Assembly: GCF_004331385.1 (NCBI RefSeq)
Contig: NZ_SJON01000007.1
Location: forward strand, 1 to 64,000
Source: Enterobacter quasihormaechei
Lineage (GTDB): Bacteria > Pseudomonadota > Gammaproteobacteria > Enterobacterales > Enterobacteriaceae
DNA: 64,000 nucleotides
Reading direction: 5' to 3'
Shown: positions 7,637 to 16,843 of the stretch, in pieces
Layout: each line of letters starts with the position of its first letter
Numbering within the stretch: position 1 is the stretch's first letter
Notes under the pieces: model-generated
The model's database searches: none
What the model was told of the DNA's origin: nothing
Seen by the model: only the letters and a program-made list of their open reading frames with translations
Translations under genes and position numbers: made by a program

Positions 7637-9235
7637 TCAGTTCAGCTTCGCTTTCGAAAAATCACTGCCCATCAGACTCACGCTGTAACCCGTCACGTTA
7701 CTGCGGGTCGCGTAGAACGTTTTGCCGTTAGCTAACGCAATCCACGGCGCCTGCTGGTAGAAAATCTCCTGCGCCTGGCCGTACAGCTTCGCGCGTTCTT
7801 CCGGGGTGCTGGTCAGCTTAGCCTTTTGCACAAGCTCATCATACCCCTTATCGCACCAGCGCGCGGCGTTGGAACCGGTTTTAATGCTGTCACAACCCAG
7901 CAGTACGTCGGCGAAGTTATCCGGATCGCCGTTGTCGGACATCCAGCCGAACAGCGCGGAATCATGCTCGCCTTTACGCATGCCGGAGAGGTACTCGCCC
8001 CACTCGTAAGACACAATTTTTGCCTTCACGCCCACTTTCGCCCAGTCGGCCTGGATCATCTCCGCTATACGCCGTGAGTTCGGGTTGTACGGGCGCTGAA
8101 CCGGCATCGACCAGAGCGTGACCTCCGCGCCCTTCTCCAGACCCGCCTGCTTCAGCAGGGCTTTTGCTTTTTCCGGATCGTAGTCGTAATCCTTCAGGTC
8201 TTTATTAAAGCCGAGCATGTTCGGCGGGATCGGCGATTTGGCTACCGTGCCAGATCCCATAAAGACCGCGTTCACGATGGCCTTTTTGTCCGTCGCATAG
8301 TTCAGGGCCTGGCGTACCAGCACGTTATCAAACGGTTTTTTCTCTGTATTAAACGCCAGATACCCCACGTTCAGCGCGTCCACCGAGTGCAGCGTCAGGT
8401 CTTTGTTTTTCTTGATCACTTCAAACTGCACGGGCGACGGCGCAGGAACGATCTGGCACTCGTTGGTTTGCAGCTTCGCCAGACGGGTTTCCACGTTTGG
8501 CGTGATGGAGAAGATCAGGTGTTTGGTCGGCACTTCACCGTCCCAGTAGTTTGGATTGGCGACGTAGCGGATCAGCGAGTCCACTTTGTACTGCTGAAGC
8601 ACATAGGGCCCGGTGCCGATTGGCCAGGTATCCACATTTTCAGGCGTGCCTTTTTTCAGCATCGCATCCGCGTACTCGGCGGAGAGGATTGAGGCAAAGT
8701 CCATTCCCCAGTCGGCCAGAAATGCCGCGTTGGGTTCACTCAGCGTGAATTGAACGTGGTAATCGTCGATCTTTTTCACATCCTGAATGAGCTTGTCGAG
8801 GCCCACGTCATTAAAGTATTCGTAATTACCCTGGGAAACGTTGTGATACGGATGGTTAGGGTCTTTCTGACGCATGACCGAGAAAATAACGTCATCGGCA
8901 TTGAAGTCGCGCGTCGGTTTAAAGAATTTATTGCTGTTGAACTTCACCCCTTTTCGCAGGGTAAAAGTATAGGTTTTACCATCGGGTGAAATGGTCCACG
9001 ACTCGGCGAGCGAAGGCACGGGGGTATTTTTCACCGGATCGAAGTTAATCAGACGGTTATACAGCGTTTGCGAACTGGCGACGAACGAGGGTCCAGAACT
9101 GGCGATTTGCGGGTTAAACGACTCCGGTGACGCTTCGGAGCAGTAGATAATGGTGTCTTTGTTTGCCGCCCATGCGGCACTTGCCGGCAGCAGCGCGCTC
9201 AGCGCGAGGGCGAGCACGGTTTTCCCTGTAGACAT
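7637..9235 (-). CDS. Orphan periplasmic dipeptide-type ABC substrate-binding protein
   Basis: A 532-residue protein of the SBP_bac_5 (DppA/OppA, cluster C) family. It has a clear signal peptide (KTVLALALSALLPASAAWA|ANKD) and the family elements YNRLINFDPVKNTPVPSLAESW and PIGTGPYVLQQY. The aromatic and acidic residues used to hold the peptide amino terminus in DppA appear in the GWMSDNGDPDNF stretch. The open frame extends to 9313, but the ATG at 9235 sits behind AAGGG and starts the signal peptide. No permease or ATPase genes lie next to it, so it must share a transporter such as DppBCDF or be a relic. A peptide or heme-type ligand is likely but not shown. Confidence 0.85.
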   Translation of the reverse strand: MSTGKTVLALALSALLPASAAWAANKDTIIYCSEASPESFNPQIASSGPSFVASSQTLYNRLINFDPVKNTPVPSLAESWTISPDGKTYTFTLRKGVKFNSNKFFKPTRDFNADDVIFSVMRQKDPNHPYHNVSQGNYEYFNDVGLDKLIQDVKKIDDYHVQFTLSEPNAAFLADWGMDFASILSAEYADAMLKKGTPENVDTWPIGTGPYVLQQYKVDSLIRYVANPNYWDGEVPTKHLIFSITPNVETRLAKLQTNECQIVPAPSPVQFEVIKKNKDLTLHSVDALNVGYLAFNTEKKPFDNVLVRQALNYATDKKAIVNAVFMGSGTVAKSPIPPNMLGFNKDLKDYDYDPEKAKALLKQAGLEKGAEVTLWSMPVQRPYNPNSRRIAEMIQADWAKVGVKAKIVSYEWGEYLSGMRKGEHDSALFGWMSDNGDPDNFADVLLGCDSIKTGSNAARWCDKGYDELVQKAKLTSTPEERAKLYGQAQEIFYQQAPWIALANGKTFYATRSNVTGYSVSLMGSDFSKAKLN

Positions 9236-9517
9236 GGTTATTACCCTTTCGGTTTTATTATAGTGGACAGTAATAACAGCACAGGCGATATAACCTGACA
9301 AATAACGAATCACTATCAGGTTATTCTAAAGCCGCACTTTTCGCTGGTTTAAGCACCAGCCCACGAAAAACGATTTGCCTTAAGGTGCGTTAGTCGTCAA
9401 GCACAACCGTCCCGATCAATGCCGCAAGAAATCGTCCCTTTTGCCGTCTCCTCAGCCGTTTGTTTGCAATCGCGTTTAGCTAAAGTAACGGCGTGAAAAA
9501 GTCTACAGGACCAAATC

Positions 9518-10849
9518 GTGGCAAAAACACTTTTACGCAGCGGCAATCTGGATGATTTTCAGGCCGTTGGCGGCGGCGGACAGGCCGTTTTTGAATCAGC
9601 CCTGCAAATACGGGAAGCGCTTCGGTTGCGCAAACAGCAGGCTATCGTCGATTGTCTGGCCATTCCTCAGGTCAATGACGGCGCCGACCGCGTTGACTGG
9701 TATTCCCCGGTTGAGGGCACGGTCTCCAGCTGGAAGGCGGCGGAAGAAGACGATCGCTTTCGTGCCCTGCGCTATCTGGAAAACACGCTCGCCAGCGTGG
9801 AGTCGCTGAGTAAAAAATGCCTCCAGTCACCGAAAACGGCGCAGCAGCTGTTTGGCTCACTGCTTTCAAAAGCCTTCCAGTTTCCCGGGGAAAACTTTGT
9901 CTATCTCGTCGATGGCAAGCCGGTGATCTGCTTCTGGGGTTTCGTCAATCTTAACGAGAATGCGCGCGATGACGTGCTGGACTGCCTGCGCGAATCGTTG
10001 ATCCCTGAGCCTGAGCCAGAGGTGATTGTCGAACCTGAACCGGAGCCAGAACCCACCCCGGCGGTGACTTTTGAGCAGGCCGATGCCCCGCTTATCACGC
10101 CTGCGGCTACCGTCCGTATCACCGAAGATGAACTCTATACGCCAGAGCCGGTGCGCATGAACGTCGAGCCGCCAGAGCCCGCACCGACGGTCGTGCAGAA
10201 AAAGCGTCGCTCCCCTCTGTGGCTACTGCCGGTTGCCGCGGTCATCGTTGCGGCCATTGCCACCCCGCTGCTGTGGCCAAAACAGGCCGCGACCGCGGTG
10301 CCGGCCGCCACGCCTGCACCAGCCCCCGTGGCGATTGCGCCGGTCCCGGTTAAGACGGTGGAGCCGCTTGAGTTAAAACTCCCGCTGCACCAGGCCGAAG
10401 TGGTAGAGCCGAAGGTAAAAGCGCCTGCTCCGGCGGCCGAGCCTGTGGCCATTACCGCGATACCGAAAGATGCAATGGTGATGGAGGCAAACCAGGTCAA
10501 GGCCGGGTTAACGCGCTTCCTGAACGGTACCTGGCGCGCGTTTCTCGATGTGCAGGACCCGCTCACCGGCAAACCGCCATCGCTGCGCTATCAGATCCAG
10601 AACAACAAAGGTTTCGCCCGGGTCGTGCATGGCGACAATATTGTCTGCCGCGTGGACGTCTTCTCCGGATTACACAGCAACGGCGAGCTGTTGATCAAAA
10701 CGCGCGGCAACGCACGTTGCACCGACGGCTCACGGTATCCGATGCCGGAAGTGACCTGTAAGGCGGGTGCCAGCGATGTGGCGGAATGCACCGCACGTTA
10801 CGATGCCAACACCGTCGTTCCTTTGACGTTCAAGAAAGCAGGTGTCTGA
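9518..10849 (+). CDS. srfA: SrfA-like protein of the srfABC operon
   Basis: A 443-residue protein resembling Salmonella SrfA (SsrB-regulated factor). It has a soluble N-terminal domain (1-165) and a low-complexity Pro-Glu linker (repeated EPEPE, about 166-190). A single membrane segment (LWLLPVAAVIVAAIATPLLW, about 232-251) is followed by an Ala-Pro linker and a C-terminal domain of about 120 residues with four cysteines (CRV, CTD, CKA, CTA), probably periplasmic and disulfide-bonded. The layout suggests a protein spanning the inner membrane. It is the first gene of the unit, with srfB starting four bases after its stop. The role is unknown; the virulence label comes from Salmonella regulation. 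Confidence 0.75.
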   Translation: MAKTLLRSGNLDDFQAVGGGGQAVFESALQIREALRLRKQQAIVDCLAIPQVNDGADRVDWYSPVEGTVSSWKAAEEDDRFRALRYLENTLASVESLSKKCLQSPKTAQQLFGSLLSKAFQFPGENFVYLVDGKPVICFWGFVNLNENARDDVLDCLRESLIPEPEPEVIVEPEPEPEPTPAVTFEQADAPLITPAATVRITEDELYTPEPVRMNVEPPEPAPTVVQKKRRSPLWLLPVAAVIVAAIATPLLWPKQAATAVPAATPAPAPVAIAPVPVKTVEPLELKLPLHQAEVVEPKVKAPAPAAEPVAITAIPKDAMVMEANQVKAGLTRFLNGTWRAFLDVQDPLTGKPPSLRYQIQNNKGFARVVHGDNIVCRVDVFSGLHSNGELLIKTRGNARCTDGSRYPMPEVTCKAGASDVAECTARYDANTVVPLTFKKAGV

Positions 10850-10853
10850 TCCT

Positions 10854-13835
10854 ATGCTGGTTAATCTTTGCGACTATAAACAGAGCGTTACGCTGATTGC
10901 TAACAGCGGCGTACAGTTCCTCGATTTTGGCCTGACGCCGCAGGACACCGCGAGCAATGGGCGTTTCGTGCGTAAAACGGCAAATGGCCCGCTGCTGCGT
11001 CTGGATTTTGATCTGGTTAACGGTCGGTACACGCTGCCTGCCGCCGATGGCGGGCAGCCGGAAGTGGTCAAGCCTGAAAGCACTATTCCGCTGCACGACT
11101 CATTGACCGTGCTGGACGGCGTCTGGCTGCCGCTTCCTTTCCTGCGTTTTAATCCGCCGCGGACGTTTGTTGATGGCCCGGACAACTGGGCCCGCGTCCA
11201 GGTGCGAAAGCTTTCCACACCCGACGCGGCTGGCAACACGCACCGCGTCACCATCGCCCTCGACAGCCAGATTGCAGAGCATGCAACGTCCGCGTTGTCG
11301 CCGATTGAAAACGATATCCTGAACGGGACGCGTTTCGCACTCGCCTGGCGCGACGGTGAAGTTGAGAGTTTCCTCGACCAGACCTGGATTGACGGCTGGC
11401 TGCGCGAAGCCTTCACGCAGTTTGCCGACGGGGTTGAAAAACGATCTGAACGCGAGCTGCATCAGGCCATGCGTAGCTTTGAGTATCAGGCACACTGGCT
11501 CAACCTGCTCTCTATGCTCGGTGAACAACTGACCGTGCCGGAAGTGAAGTTTGTTACCCACACCCTGAGCACCCCTGCCATTCCTGTCGATTTGATCCTT
11601 GACGTTGGTAACACCCACACCTGCGGCGTGATTATTGAAGATCATGGTGATGCCAATGACGGCCTGCGCCAGACGGCTGAACTCCAGGTGCGCTCTCTGA
11701 GCGAGCCGCAGTTCCTGAATGAGCCGCTGTTTACCAGCCGTCTCGAATTTTCTGAAGCGCGCTTTGGCAAGCAACACTTCTCGGTGGAAAGCGGCCGTGA
11801 GGATGCGTTCGTCTGGCCATCTATTGTCCGCGTGGGTGATGAAGCGCGTAAGCTGGCGATGCAGCGTCTGGGCACTGAAGGCAACAGCGGGATCTCCAGC
11901 CCGCGTCGCTACCTGTGGGACGAAACGCCGGTCGTGCAGGACTGGCGCTTCAGCCAGATGAACGGCAAGACTCAACGCGAACCGCTGGCGACCGCGTTTC
12001 CGCTGATGAACCTCATGAACGACGATGGGGAACCGCTCTTCACGCTGCCGCAGGATGAGCGCCTGCCGGTCTTCTCTCCGCAGTACAGCCGCAGCACCCT
12101 GATGACGCACATGCTCTGTGAGCTGCTGGCGCAGGCGCTTGGCCAGATTAACAGCGTTGCCACCCGCCTGCGGCTCGGCTTCCCGGCCTCTCCGCGCCAG
12201 CTGCGTACGCTGATCCTCACCCTGCCTTCGGCGATGCCGAAACAGGAGCGCGAGATCTTCCGTCGCCGCATGTTCGAAGCCATCGCCATCGTCTGGAAAG
12301 CGATGGGCTGGCATCCGCAGGATGAAGATTTTGCCAGCCGGAAGCAGCAGGAAAAAAGCGTGGTTCCGGTTCCTGAGATCCAGATGGAGTGGGACGAAGC
12401 CAGCTGCGGCCAGCTGGTGTGGCTCTATAACGAAGCCATTTCCCACTTCGGCGGCCAGACCGAAGCGTTTTTCGCCTCCCTCGCCCGTCCGGATCGCGCG
12501 CCTGAGCCGGGCGTCGAGCCGGGGCGTGCGCTGCGCGTTGCCTCTATCGATATCGGCGGCGGCACGACGGATATGGCCATCACGCACTATCAGCTCGATG
12601 ATGGCTCCGGTAATAACGTCAAAATTACCCCGCAGCTGCTGTTCCGCGAAGGGTTCAAGGTAGCCGGCGATGATACGCTGCTGGACGTGATCCAGCGCTA
12701 CGTACTGCCCGCGCTGCAAACCCAGCTTCAGAAATCCGGCATAGCCGATGCCTCCCTGCTGATGGCGTCCCTGTTCGGCGACTCCGGGCGGATTGATACC
12801 CAGGCAGTATTGCGCCAGCAAACGGCGCTTCAGCTGTTTATGCCGATCGGTCACGCGATCCTGGCGGCGTGGGAATCGAGCGATATTGACGATCCGCTGG
12901 CCGGGCTGCACGCCACCTTTGGCGACCTGCTGACCCAAAAACCAACGCGTAACGTGATGAATTATCTCCAGCAGGCGATCGACCATGCGTTGCCTGCTGG
13001 CTCAGAGCACTTTGATCTGTTCAGCGTGCCGCTGCACGTCAATTTCCGGGAGATGCAGGACGCCATGCTGGCGGGGCAGTTCACGCTCGCCGCCCCGCTT
13101 CATGCGGTATGCGAAGCAATTTCTCACTACAGCTGCGATATTCTGCTGATCACGGGACGACCGGGCTGCCTGCCGGGCGTTCAGGCCCTGATTCGCCACC
13201 TGCAACCGGTGCCCGTCAACCGTATCGTCTGGCTGGATAAATACCAGGTTCATGAATGGTATCCGTTCAGCCAGCAGGGACGGATCGGCAACCCGAAATC
13301 CACCGCCGCCGTGGGGGCGATGCTCTGTAGCCTGGCGCTGGATCTTCGTCTGCCGCGCTTTAACTTCAAAGCGGCCGATATTGGCGCGTACTCTACGGTG
13401 CGTTATCTGGGGGTGCTGGATAACACGATCAATACCCTGCGGGACGAGAACGTCTGGTATCACGACATCGACCTCGATAAACCCGGCGCGAAACTGGACG
13501 CCCGGCTGCACTTCCCGCTGCGCGGTAACGTCACGCTCGGCTTCCGGCAGCTGGCCAATGCCCGCTGGCCCGCCACGCCGCTTTACACCCTGAGCATCAA
13601 CTCTGCCGAGCTGGCGAAAGCCATCGCGGGCGACGGCGTGCTGAACGTGCGCCTGAAGCTGCGTGGCGGCAACAGGCAGGAAGGCCCGGAATCGTTCGAG
13701 CTGAGCGACGCCTGGCTCCAGGACGGCACGCCCGTGCCGCCGGATGCCCTGACGTTTAAACTGAATACTCTGGCCGATCGCCGACACAGCGGCAGCCATT
13801 ACTGGATCGACAGCGGGAGCGTATACCTCAAATGA
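10854..13835 (+). CDS. srfB: SrfB, actin-like ATPase-fold protein
   Basis: A 993-residue protein of the SrfB family. Two motifs typical of the actin/Hsp70/sugar-kinase ATPase fold are visible: phosphate-1 LILDVGNTHTCGVIIED near residue 247 and phosphate-2 SIDIGGGTTDMAITHY near residue 563. A possible adenosine-motif region is LLITGRPGCLPG near 765. A GTG at 10842 would extend the frame by four codons and overlap srfA. The ATG at 10854 is spaced 11 bases from AGG and gives the usual MLVNLCDYKQ start. The gene ends overlapping srfC by four bases. ATP binding is predicted from motifs; the biological activity is undescribed here. Confidence 0.85.
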   Translation: MLVNLCDYKQSVTLIANSGVQFLDFGLTPQDTASNGRFVRKTANGPLLRLDFDLVNGRYTLPAADGGQPEVVKPESTIPLHDSLTVLDGVWLPLPFLRFNPPRTFVDGPDNWARVQVRKLSTPDAAGNTHRVTIALDSQIAEHATSALSPIENDILNGTRFALAWRDGEVESFLDQTWIDGWLREAFTQFADGVEKRSERELHQAMRSFEYQAHWLNLLSMLGEQLTVPEVKFVTHTLSTPAIPVDLILDVGNTHTCGVIIEDHGDANDGLRQTAELQVRSLSEPQFLNEPLFTSRLEFSEARFGKQHFSVESGREDAFVWPSIVRVGDEARKLAMQRLGTEGNSGISSPRRYLWDETPVVQDWRFSQMNGKTQREPLATAFPLMNLMNDDGEPLFTLPQDERLPVFSPQYSRSTLMTHMLCELLAQALGQINSVATRLRLGFPASPRQLRTLILTLPSAMPKQEREIFRRRMFEAIAIVWKAMGWHPQDEDFASRKQQEKSVVPVPEIQMEWDEASCGQLVWLYNEAISHFGGQTEAFFASLARPDRAPEPGVEPGRALRVASIDIGGGTTDMAITHYQLDDGSGNNVKITPQLLFREGFKVAGDDTLLDVIQRYVLPALQTQLQKSGIADASLLMASLFGDSGRIDTQAVLRQQTALQLFMPIGHAILAAWESSDIDDPLAGLHATFGDLLTQKPTRNVMNYLQQAIDHALPAGSEHFDLFSVPLHVNFREMQDAMLAGQFTLAAPLHAVCEAISHYSCDILLITGRPGCLPGVQALIRHLQPVPVNRIVWLDKYQVHEWYPFSQQGRIGNPKSTAAVGAMLCSLALDLRLPRFNFKAADIGAYSTVRYLGVLDNTINTLRDENVWYHDIDLDKPGAKLDARLHFPLRGNVTLGFRQLANARWPATPLYTLSINSAELAKAIAGDGVLNVRLKLRGGNRQEGPESFELSDAWLQDGTPVPPDALTFKLNTLADRRHSGSHYWIDSGSVYLK

Positions 13836-16006
13836 CCGGGACGACTGCCACCACCCAGGCCTTAATCGGGTGGATCAACGAGACGCGACAGCACGCCCCG
13901 ATGCTGGATAACGACGCCGACGCCCTGCTTGCCCGCCTTAACGCAGCCCGCGCGCGCGAAGAGGCGCTCGATCGCGCCCTTGTCAGCCGGAGCAGCATTG
14001 GCTTATACGGCCACTCGCAGACGGCGAAAGCACACCTGCTGGCCTCCCTGTGCGGCAGCGGCGACGAACGGCTGAACGTCACGCCGGGTCAACGCACGTT
14101 CGATTATTTCTCGCATATCAATCCGGGACATGCGCCAACCAACATGGCCGTTCGTTTCAGCAGGTCGTCCGGCGAGATTGCCGATGAGGCGTTTCCGCTG
14201 CGCCTGCGCCTGGTGACGGAGGCCGAGCTGGTGCAGCTGTTTATCGCGCGTACCACGTTGGATCCGCAGATCCGCGCGGTGGATAAGTCCGTGATTGAAG
14301 CCCGGCTTGAAAAATGGCGTGCGCTGCGTCAACCGCAGAGCGTGCCGGGAATGACCGGGCAGGAAGTGGCGACCATTGCCCGTTTCTGGCAGAGCAAGGT
14401 CCCGGCTGCTAAGCAGCAGATTGACGATGCCCTGTGGCATCAGTTTGCCCTGCTGATCCCGTCGCTGGATCTCAGCACGCGCGCCAGCGTCTGGTCCCTG
14501 CTGTGGGGTGAGCAACAGGAGTTAACCCAACAGTGGCTTAAACTCGCTCATGTGCTGCATCAAACCGGCCATGCCAGCGCGCTTGCCGCGCCGTTGAGTC
14601 TTCTGGTGGACAGCTTTGGCCTGCCGTGTGAAGGTTTCCTGACTCATGGGGCATTTACCGTACCAGAAGCGCAGGAAACCCTGCTTCACCCGATTAATAA
14701 CGGCGAGCTGCTTAATGCCATTAGCCTGCCCGTCGATGTACTGGCATGTCTGACACGCGAACTGGTGCTGCCCGTTGAGAGCTGCGCCCTCGATAACGTC
14801 GATATTATTGATATTCCGGCCATTACTGAGGAAAACACGCCGCTGATGACGCAGGCAAAATGCCAGTGGTTGCTGGAGCATTATCGTCAGCAAATTCAGC
14901 CGGATGTGCTCGTTATCTGCAACGCAACAGCGCACCACCAGCAGACGGCAAAAACGGCCAGGCTCCTGCAAAACTGGGTCAAAGAGACGCAGCCGGTGGA
15001 AGAGTCCGCATTGCCGGGGCTGGTCTGGGCCATCACCCCTCATGATGCGCGGTTCACCACGAAGCAGAACCTTGACGAAGCGGTGCAGCAGTTGCTGGGC
15101 CAGCCGGGTCTGCGCTGGGGCACGCTCCAGGCACTTGATTCCCACAGTATGCAGCGGGTGATCGAATGGCTGTCGCAGGCTACCCTGCCGGCCCAGCGCC
15201 AGAAGCGTCTTCAAACGTTGAAAAGCGTGTTGCAACAGTCGCTGTCGGCACTTATGCGCCCGTATATCGGCCCACTTACCCGCGACCCAATAGCTGAGCG
15301 GGCTCAGGCCGAAAAAATGGTTCGAACGCTGCAAGGCAGCGCCGCTCGTCACGGTGAACTGCTTGAAGGGCTTCTGCCGCCGTTAAAAGCGTTTGAGACG
15401 CTGCTGACGGTTCACCAGCCTCGTGAGGAACAGGTCAACGGCCTGTTTAACGACGTTATCGATCTGTTTGCGGAAGAGGCGCAGGAAAATCCTGGCGCGT
15501 TGCAGACCAAGGACAAGGCGCGAATGGCCCATAGCGTGTGGGTTAACCATCTTCGTCAGTGGAGTCGCAACGACGCGGCGGCTGCCCGGCTGGGCCTGGA
15601 CGCAAGCGTATTACAGCAGATTGCCGATGTGCTGATCGTCACCAGCTACCGGCTGAACCTGCCGCTGCAACTGCAACGTATTGTAGAAACAGATAAAAGC
15701 AGTGGCGCACAGCTGCATGCCGCGATAGGCAATTTCATTGGCTGGCTTGGATATGAACTGACTCCCGTCGCTGAACGGCCTGCAAGCCGGATCCGCAAAA
15801 GTCAGGCCATTTTTGTGACGCCGGTGGTGAGTAACGCCTCACCCCGCCTCACCCGGTTGGGTGAGCAGCCTGTTCATGCGGCGACAGCTTACGTTTATGA
15901 CTGGCTGGTTGCGCTCTACACCCGCGCCATTGAAAACGTGGATTATCAGTGTCCGTATGACGTTCAGCCTGTTGCGCGCAAAGCACTGGACGCGATTTTA
16001 CGCTAA
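13832..16006 (+). CDS. srfC: SrfC, putative NTPase-like effector/virulence protein
   Basis: A 724-residue SrfC-family protein. Near residue 55 the sequence IGLYGHSQTAKAHLLASL occupies the place of a Walker A loop but lacks the canonical GxxxxGK[ST], so nucleotide binding would be non-standard. A hydrophobic strand with following acidic residues (VDIIDIPAITEEN, about 313-325) resembles a Walker B/G3 DxxG-type region seen in dynamin-like GTPases. The C-terminal half is mainly helical. It overlaps srfB by four bases (ATGA), so SrfB and SrfC are translationally coupled. The name follows Salmonella; the biochemical role is unknown. Confidence 0.83.
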   Translation: MTGTTATTQALIGWINETRQHAPMLDNDADALLARLNAARAREEALDRALVSRSSIGLYGHSQTAKAHLLASLCGSGDERLNVTPGQRTFDYFSHINPGHAPTNMAVRFSRSSGEIADEAFPLRLRLVTEAELVQLFIARTTLDPQIRAVDKSVIEARLEKWRALRQPQSVPGMTGQEVATIARFWQSKVPAAKQQIDDALWHQFALLIPSLDLSTRASVWSLLWGEQQELTQQWLKLAHVLHQTGHASALAAPLSLLVDSFGLPCEGFLTHGAFTVPEAQETLLHPINNGELLNAISLPVDVLACLTRELVLPVESCALDNVDIIDIPAITEENTPLMTQAKCQWLLEHYRQQIQPDVLVICNATAHHQQTAKTARLLQNWVKETQPVEESALPGLVWAITPHDARFTTKQNLDEAVQQLLGQPGLRWGTLQALDSHSMQRVIEWLSQATLPAQRQKRLQTLKSVLQQSLSALMRPYIGPLTRDPIAERAQAEKMVRTLQGSAARHGELLEGLLPPLKAFETLLTVHQPREEQVNGLFNDVIDLFAEEAQENPGALQTKDKARMAHSVWVNHLRQWSRNDAAAARLGLDASVLQQIADVLIVTSYRLNLPLQLQRIVETDKSSGAQLHAAIGNFIGWLGYELTPVAERPASRIRKSQAIFVTPVVSNASPRLTRLGEQPVHAATAYVYDWLVALYTRAIENVDYQCPYDVQPVARKALDAILR

Positions 16007-16014
16007 TGCTTCCC

Positions 16015-16034
16015 AGCCCACAGCAATGTGGGCT
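16015..16034 (+). terminator. Hairpin after srfC
   Basis: Perfect inverted repeat AGCCCACA/TGTGGGCT with a GCAA loop, 8 bases after the srfC stop. There is no proper T-tract (TCAGCACTTTC follows), so termination is only probable. Confidence 0.4.
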
Positions 16035-16072
16035 TCAGCACTTTCATGTCGGTGAGCCGCGCGAGTAACGCG

Positions 16073-16246
16073 TCAGAAAAGTGAGATCAACAGGGCTACA
16101 GGAAAGCTCATCGGCCAGGTGGAGCCCACCAGGAATGCGCTCAACAAGCGAATACGTTTTCGATCTTTAGACAGGAACCAGGTGATTAAGGCACAGACAG
16201 AGGCCATGATTGCGTAAAACACCAACATCTTTTGATACAACGTCAT
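16073..16246 (-). CDS. ortT: OrtT, orphan membrane toxin (GhoT family)
   Basis: A 57-residue inner-membrane peptide closely matching E. coli OrtT (YdcX): MTLYQKMLVFYAIMASVCAL, then FLSKDRKRIR and FLVGSTWPMSFPVALL, giving two membrane helices joined by a basic loop. The family damages the membrane and lowers ATP; E. coli OrtT is linked to survival under trimethoprim/sulfamethoxazole stress and has no antitoxin. The open frame runs to 16318, but the ATG at 16246 with CAGG upstream gives the exact family length. It is convergent with srfC; in E. coli its neighbours are patD and ydcY, which are both in this window but separated by other genes. Confidence 0.9.
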   Translation of the reverse strand: MTLYQKMLVFYAIMASVCALITWFLSKDRKRIRLLSAFLVGSTWPMSFPVALLISLF

Positions 16247-16406
16247 TCTGTTTACCTGAGCCAAAAAATAACCGCACGCAATATGCGTCATATGTTGACA
16301 CAGATCAAGTTTTTTCATTACATCATAACCACTTAAATACTAAGGATAATAACAACTGAGTATCTTGTGTAACAACGCCGGGTAAAGCAAAACGGTTATT
16401 ATTGAT

Positions 16407-16429
16407 AAGATGCATATAAAATGCACTTT
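16407..16429. promoter_or_regulatory. NsrR-type operator upstream of yeaR
   Basis: Half-sites AAGATGCATAT and AAATGCACTTT separated by one base form an 11-1-11 inverted repeat. It is very close to the NsrR nitric-oxide repressor consensus (AAGATGCATTT n AAATGCATCTT). It ends about 60 bases before the yeaR start. E. coli yeaR-yoaG is known to be NsrR-repressed and induced by nitrate/nitrite. Confidence 0.8.
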
Positions 16430-16489
16430 TTGATAAATTCATTCCCTCAGAAAGCAGTCTAATAAGAGCAGGCTTTCATGGGAGGAAAC

Positions 16490-16816
16490 ATGCTACGCAT
16501 TCCACAGAGTTGCATTCACACCCGTTCCACGCCTTTCTGGAACAAAGAAACGGCCCCCGCCGGCATTTTTAAACGCCACCTTGATACGGGTACGCGTCCG
16601 GGCGTTTTCCCGCGCCTGTCGGTGATGCGCGGCGCAGTGCGTTATCTGGGCTATGCTGATGAATTTACGCCCGAGCCTGACAGCGAACTCGTCATTGAGG
16701 CGGGTCATTTCGGCGTTTTCCCGCCAGAGAGATGGCATCACATTGAGCTGATGACCGACGACACCCTGTTCAATATTGAATTCTTTGTTGAACCTGAGGT
16801 GCTTAAGTCCCTTTAA
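16490..16816 (+). CDS. yeaR: YeaR, DUF1971 cupin-like protein (copy 1)
   Basis: A 108-residue protein of the DUF1971 family, also found as the N-terminal part of some TehB-like proteins. It shares long identical stretches with E. coli YeaR, such as IHTRSTPFWNKETAPAGIF and the beta-barrel end WHHIELMTDDTLFNIEFFV. Conserved His and Glu residues (HTRSTPFW, WHHIE) could bind metal. E. coli yeaR is strongly induced by nitrate, nitrite and NO. The ATG at 16490 with GGAGG just upstream was chosen over the earlier ATG at 16478. It is first in a three-gene operon behind an NsrR-like box. Function unknown. Confidence 0.88.
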   Translation: MLRIPQSCIHTRSTPFWNKETAPAGIFKRHLDTGTRPGVFPRLSVMRGAVRYLGYADEFTPEPDSELVIEAGHFGVFPPERWHHIELMTDDTLFNIEFFVEPEVLKSL

Positions 16817-16843
16817 GCGCCCGATATCATGAAGGAAACTATT

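Noticed and set aside
11100..12986. Long minus-strand open frame (628 codons) inside srfB
   Set aside because: It lies antisense to srfB, whose actin-fold motifs and family match are clear; the translation is rich in Arg, His and Gln with no domain, typical of a GC-rich shadow frame.
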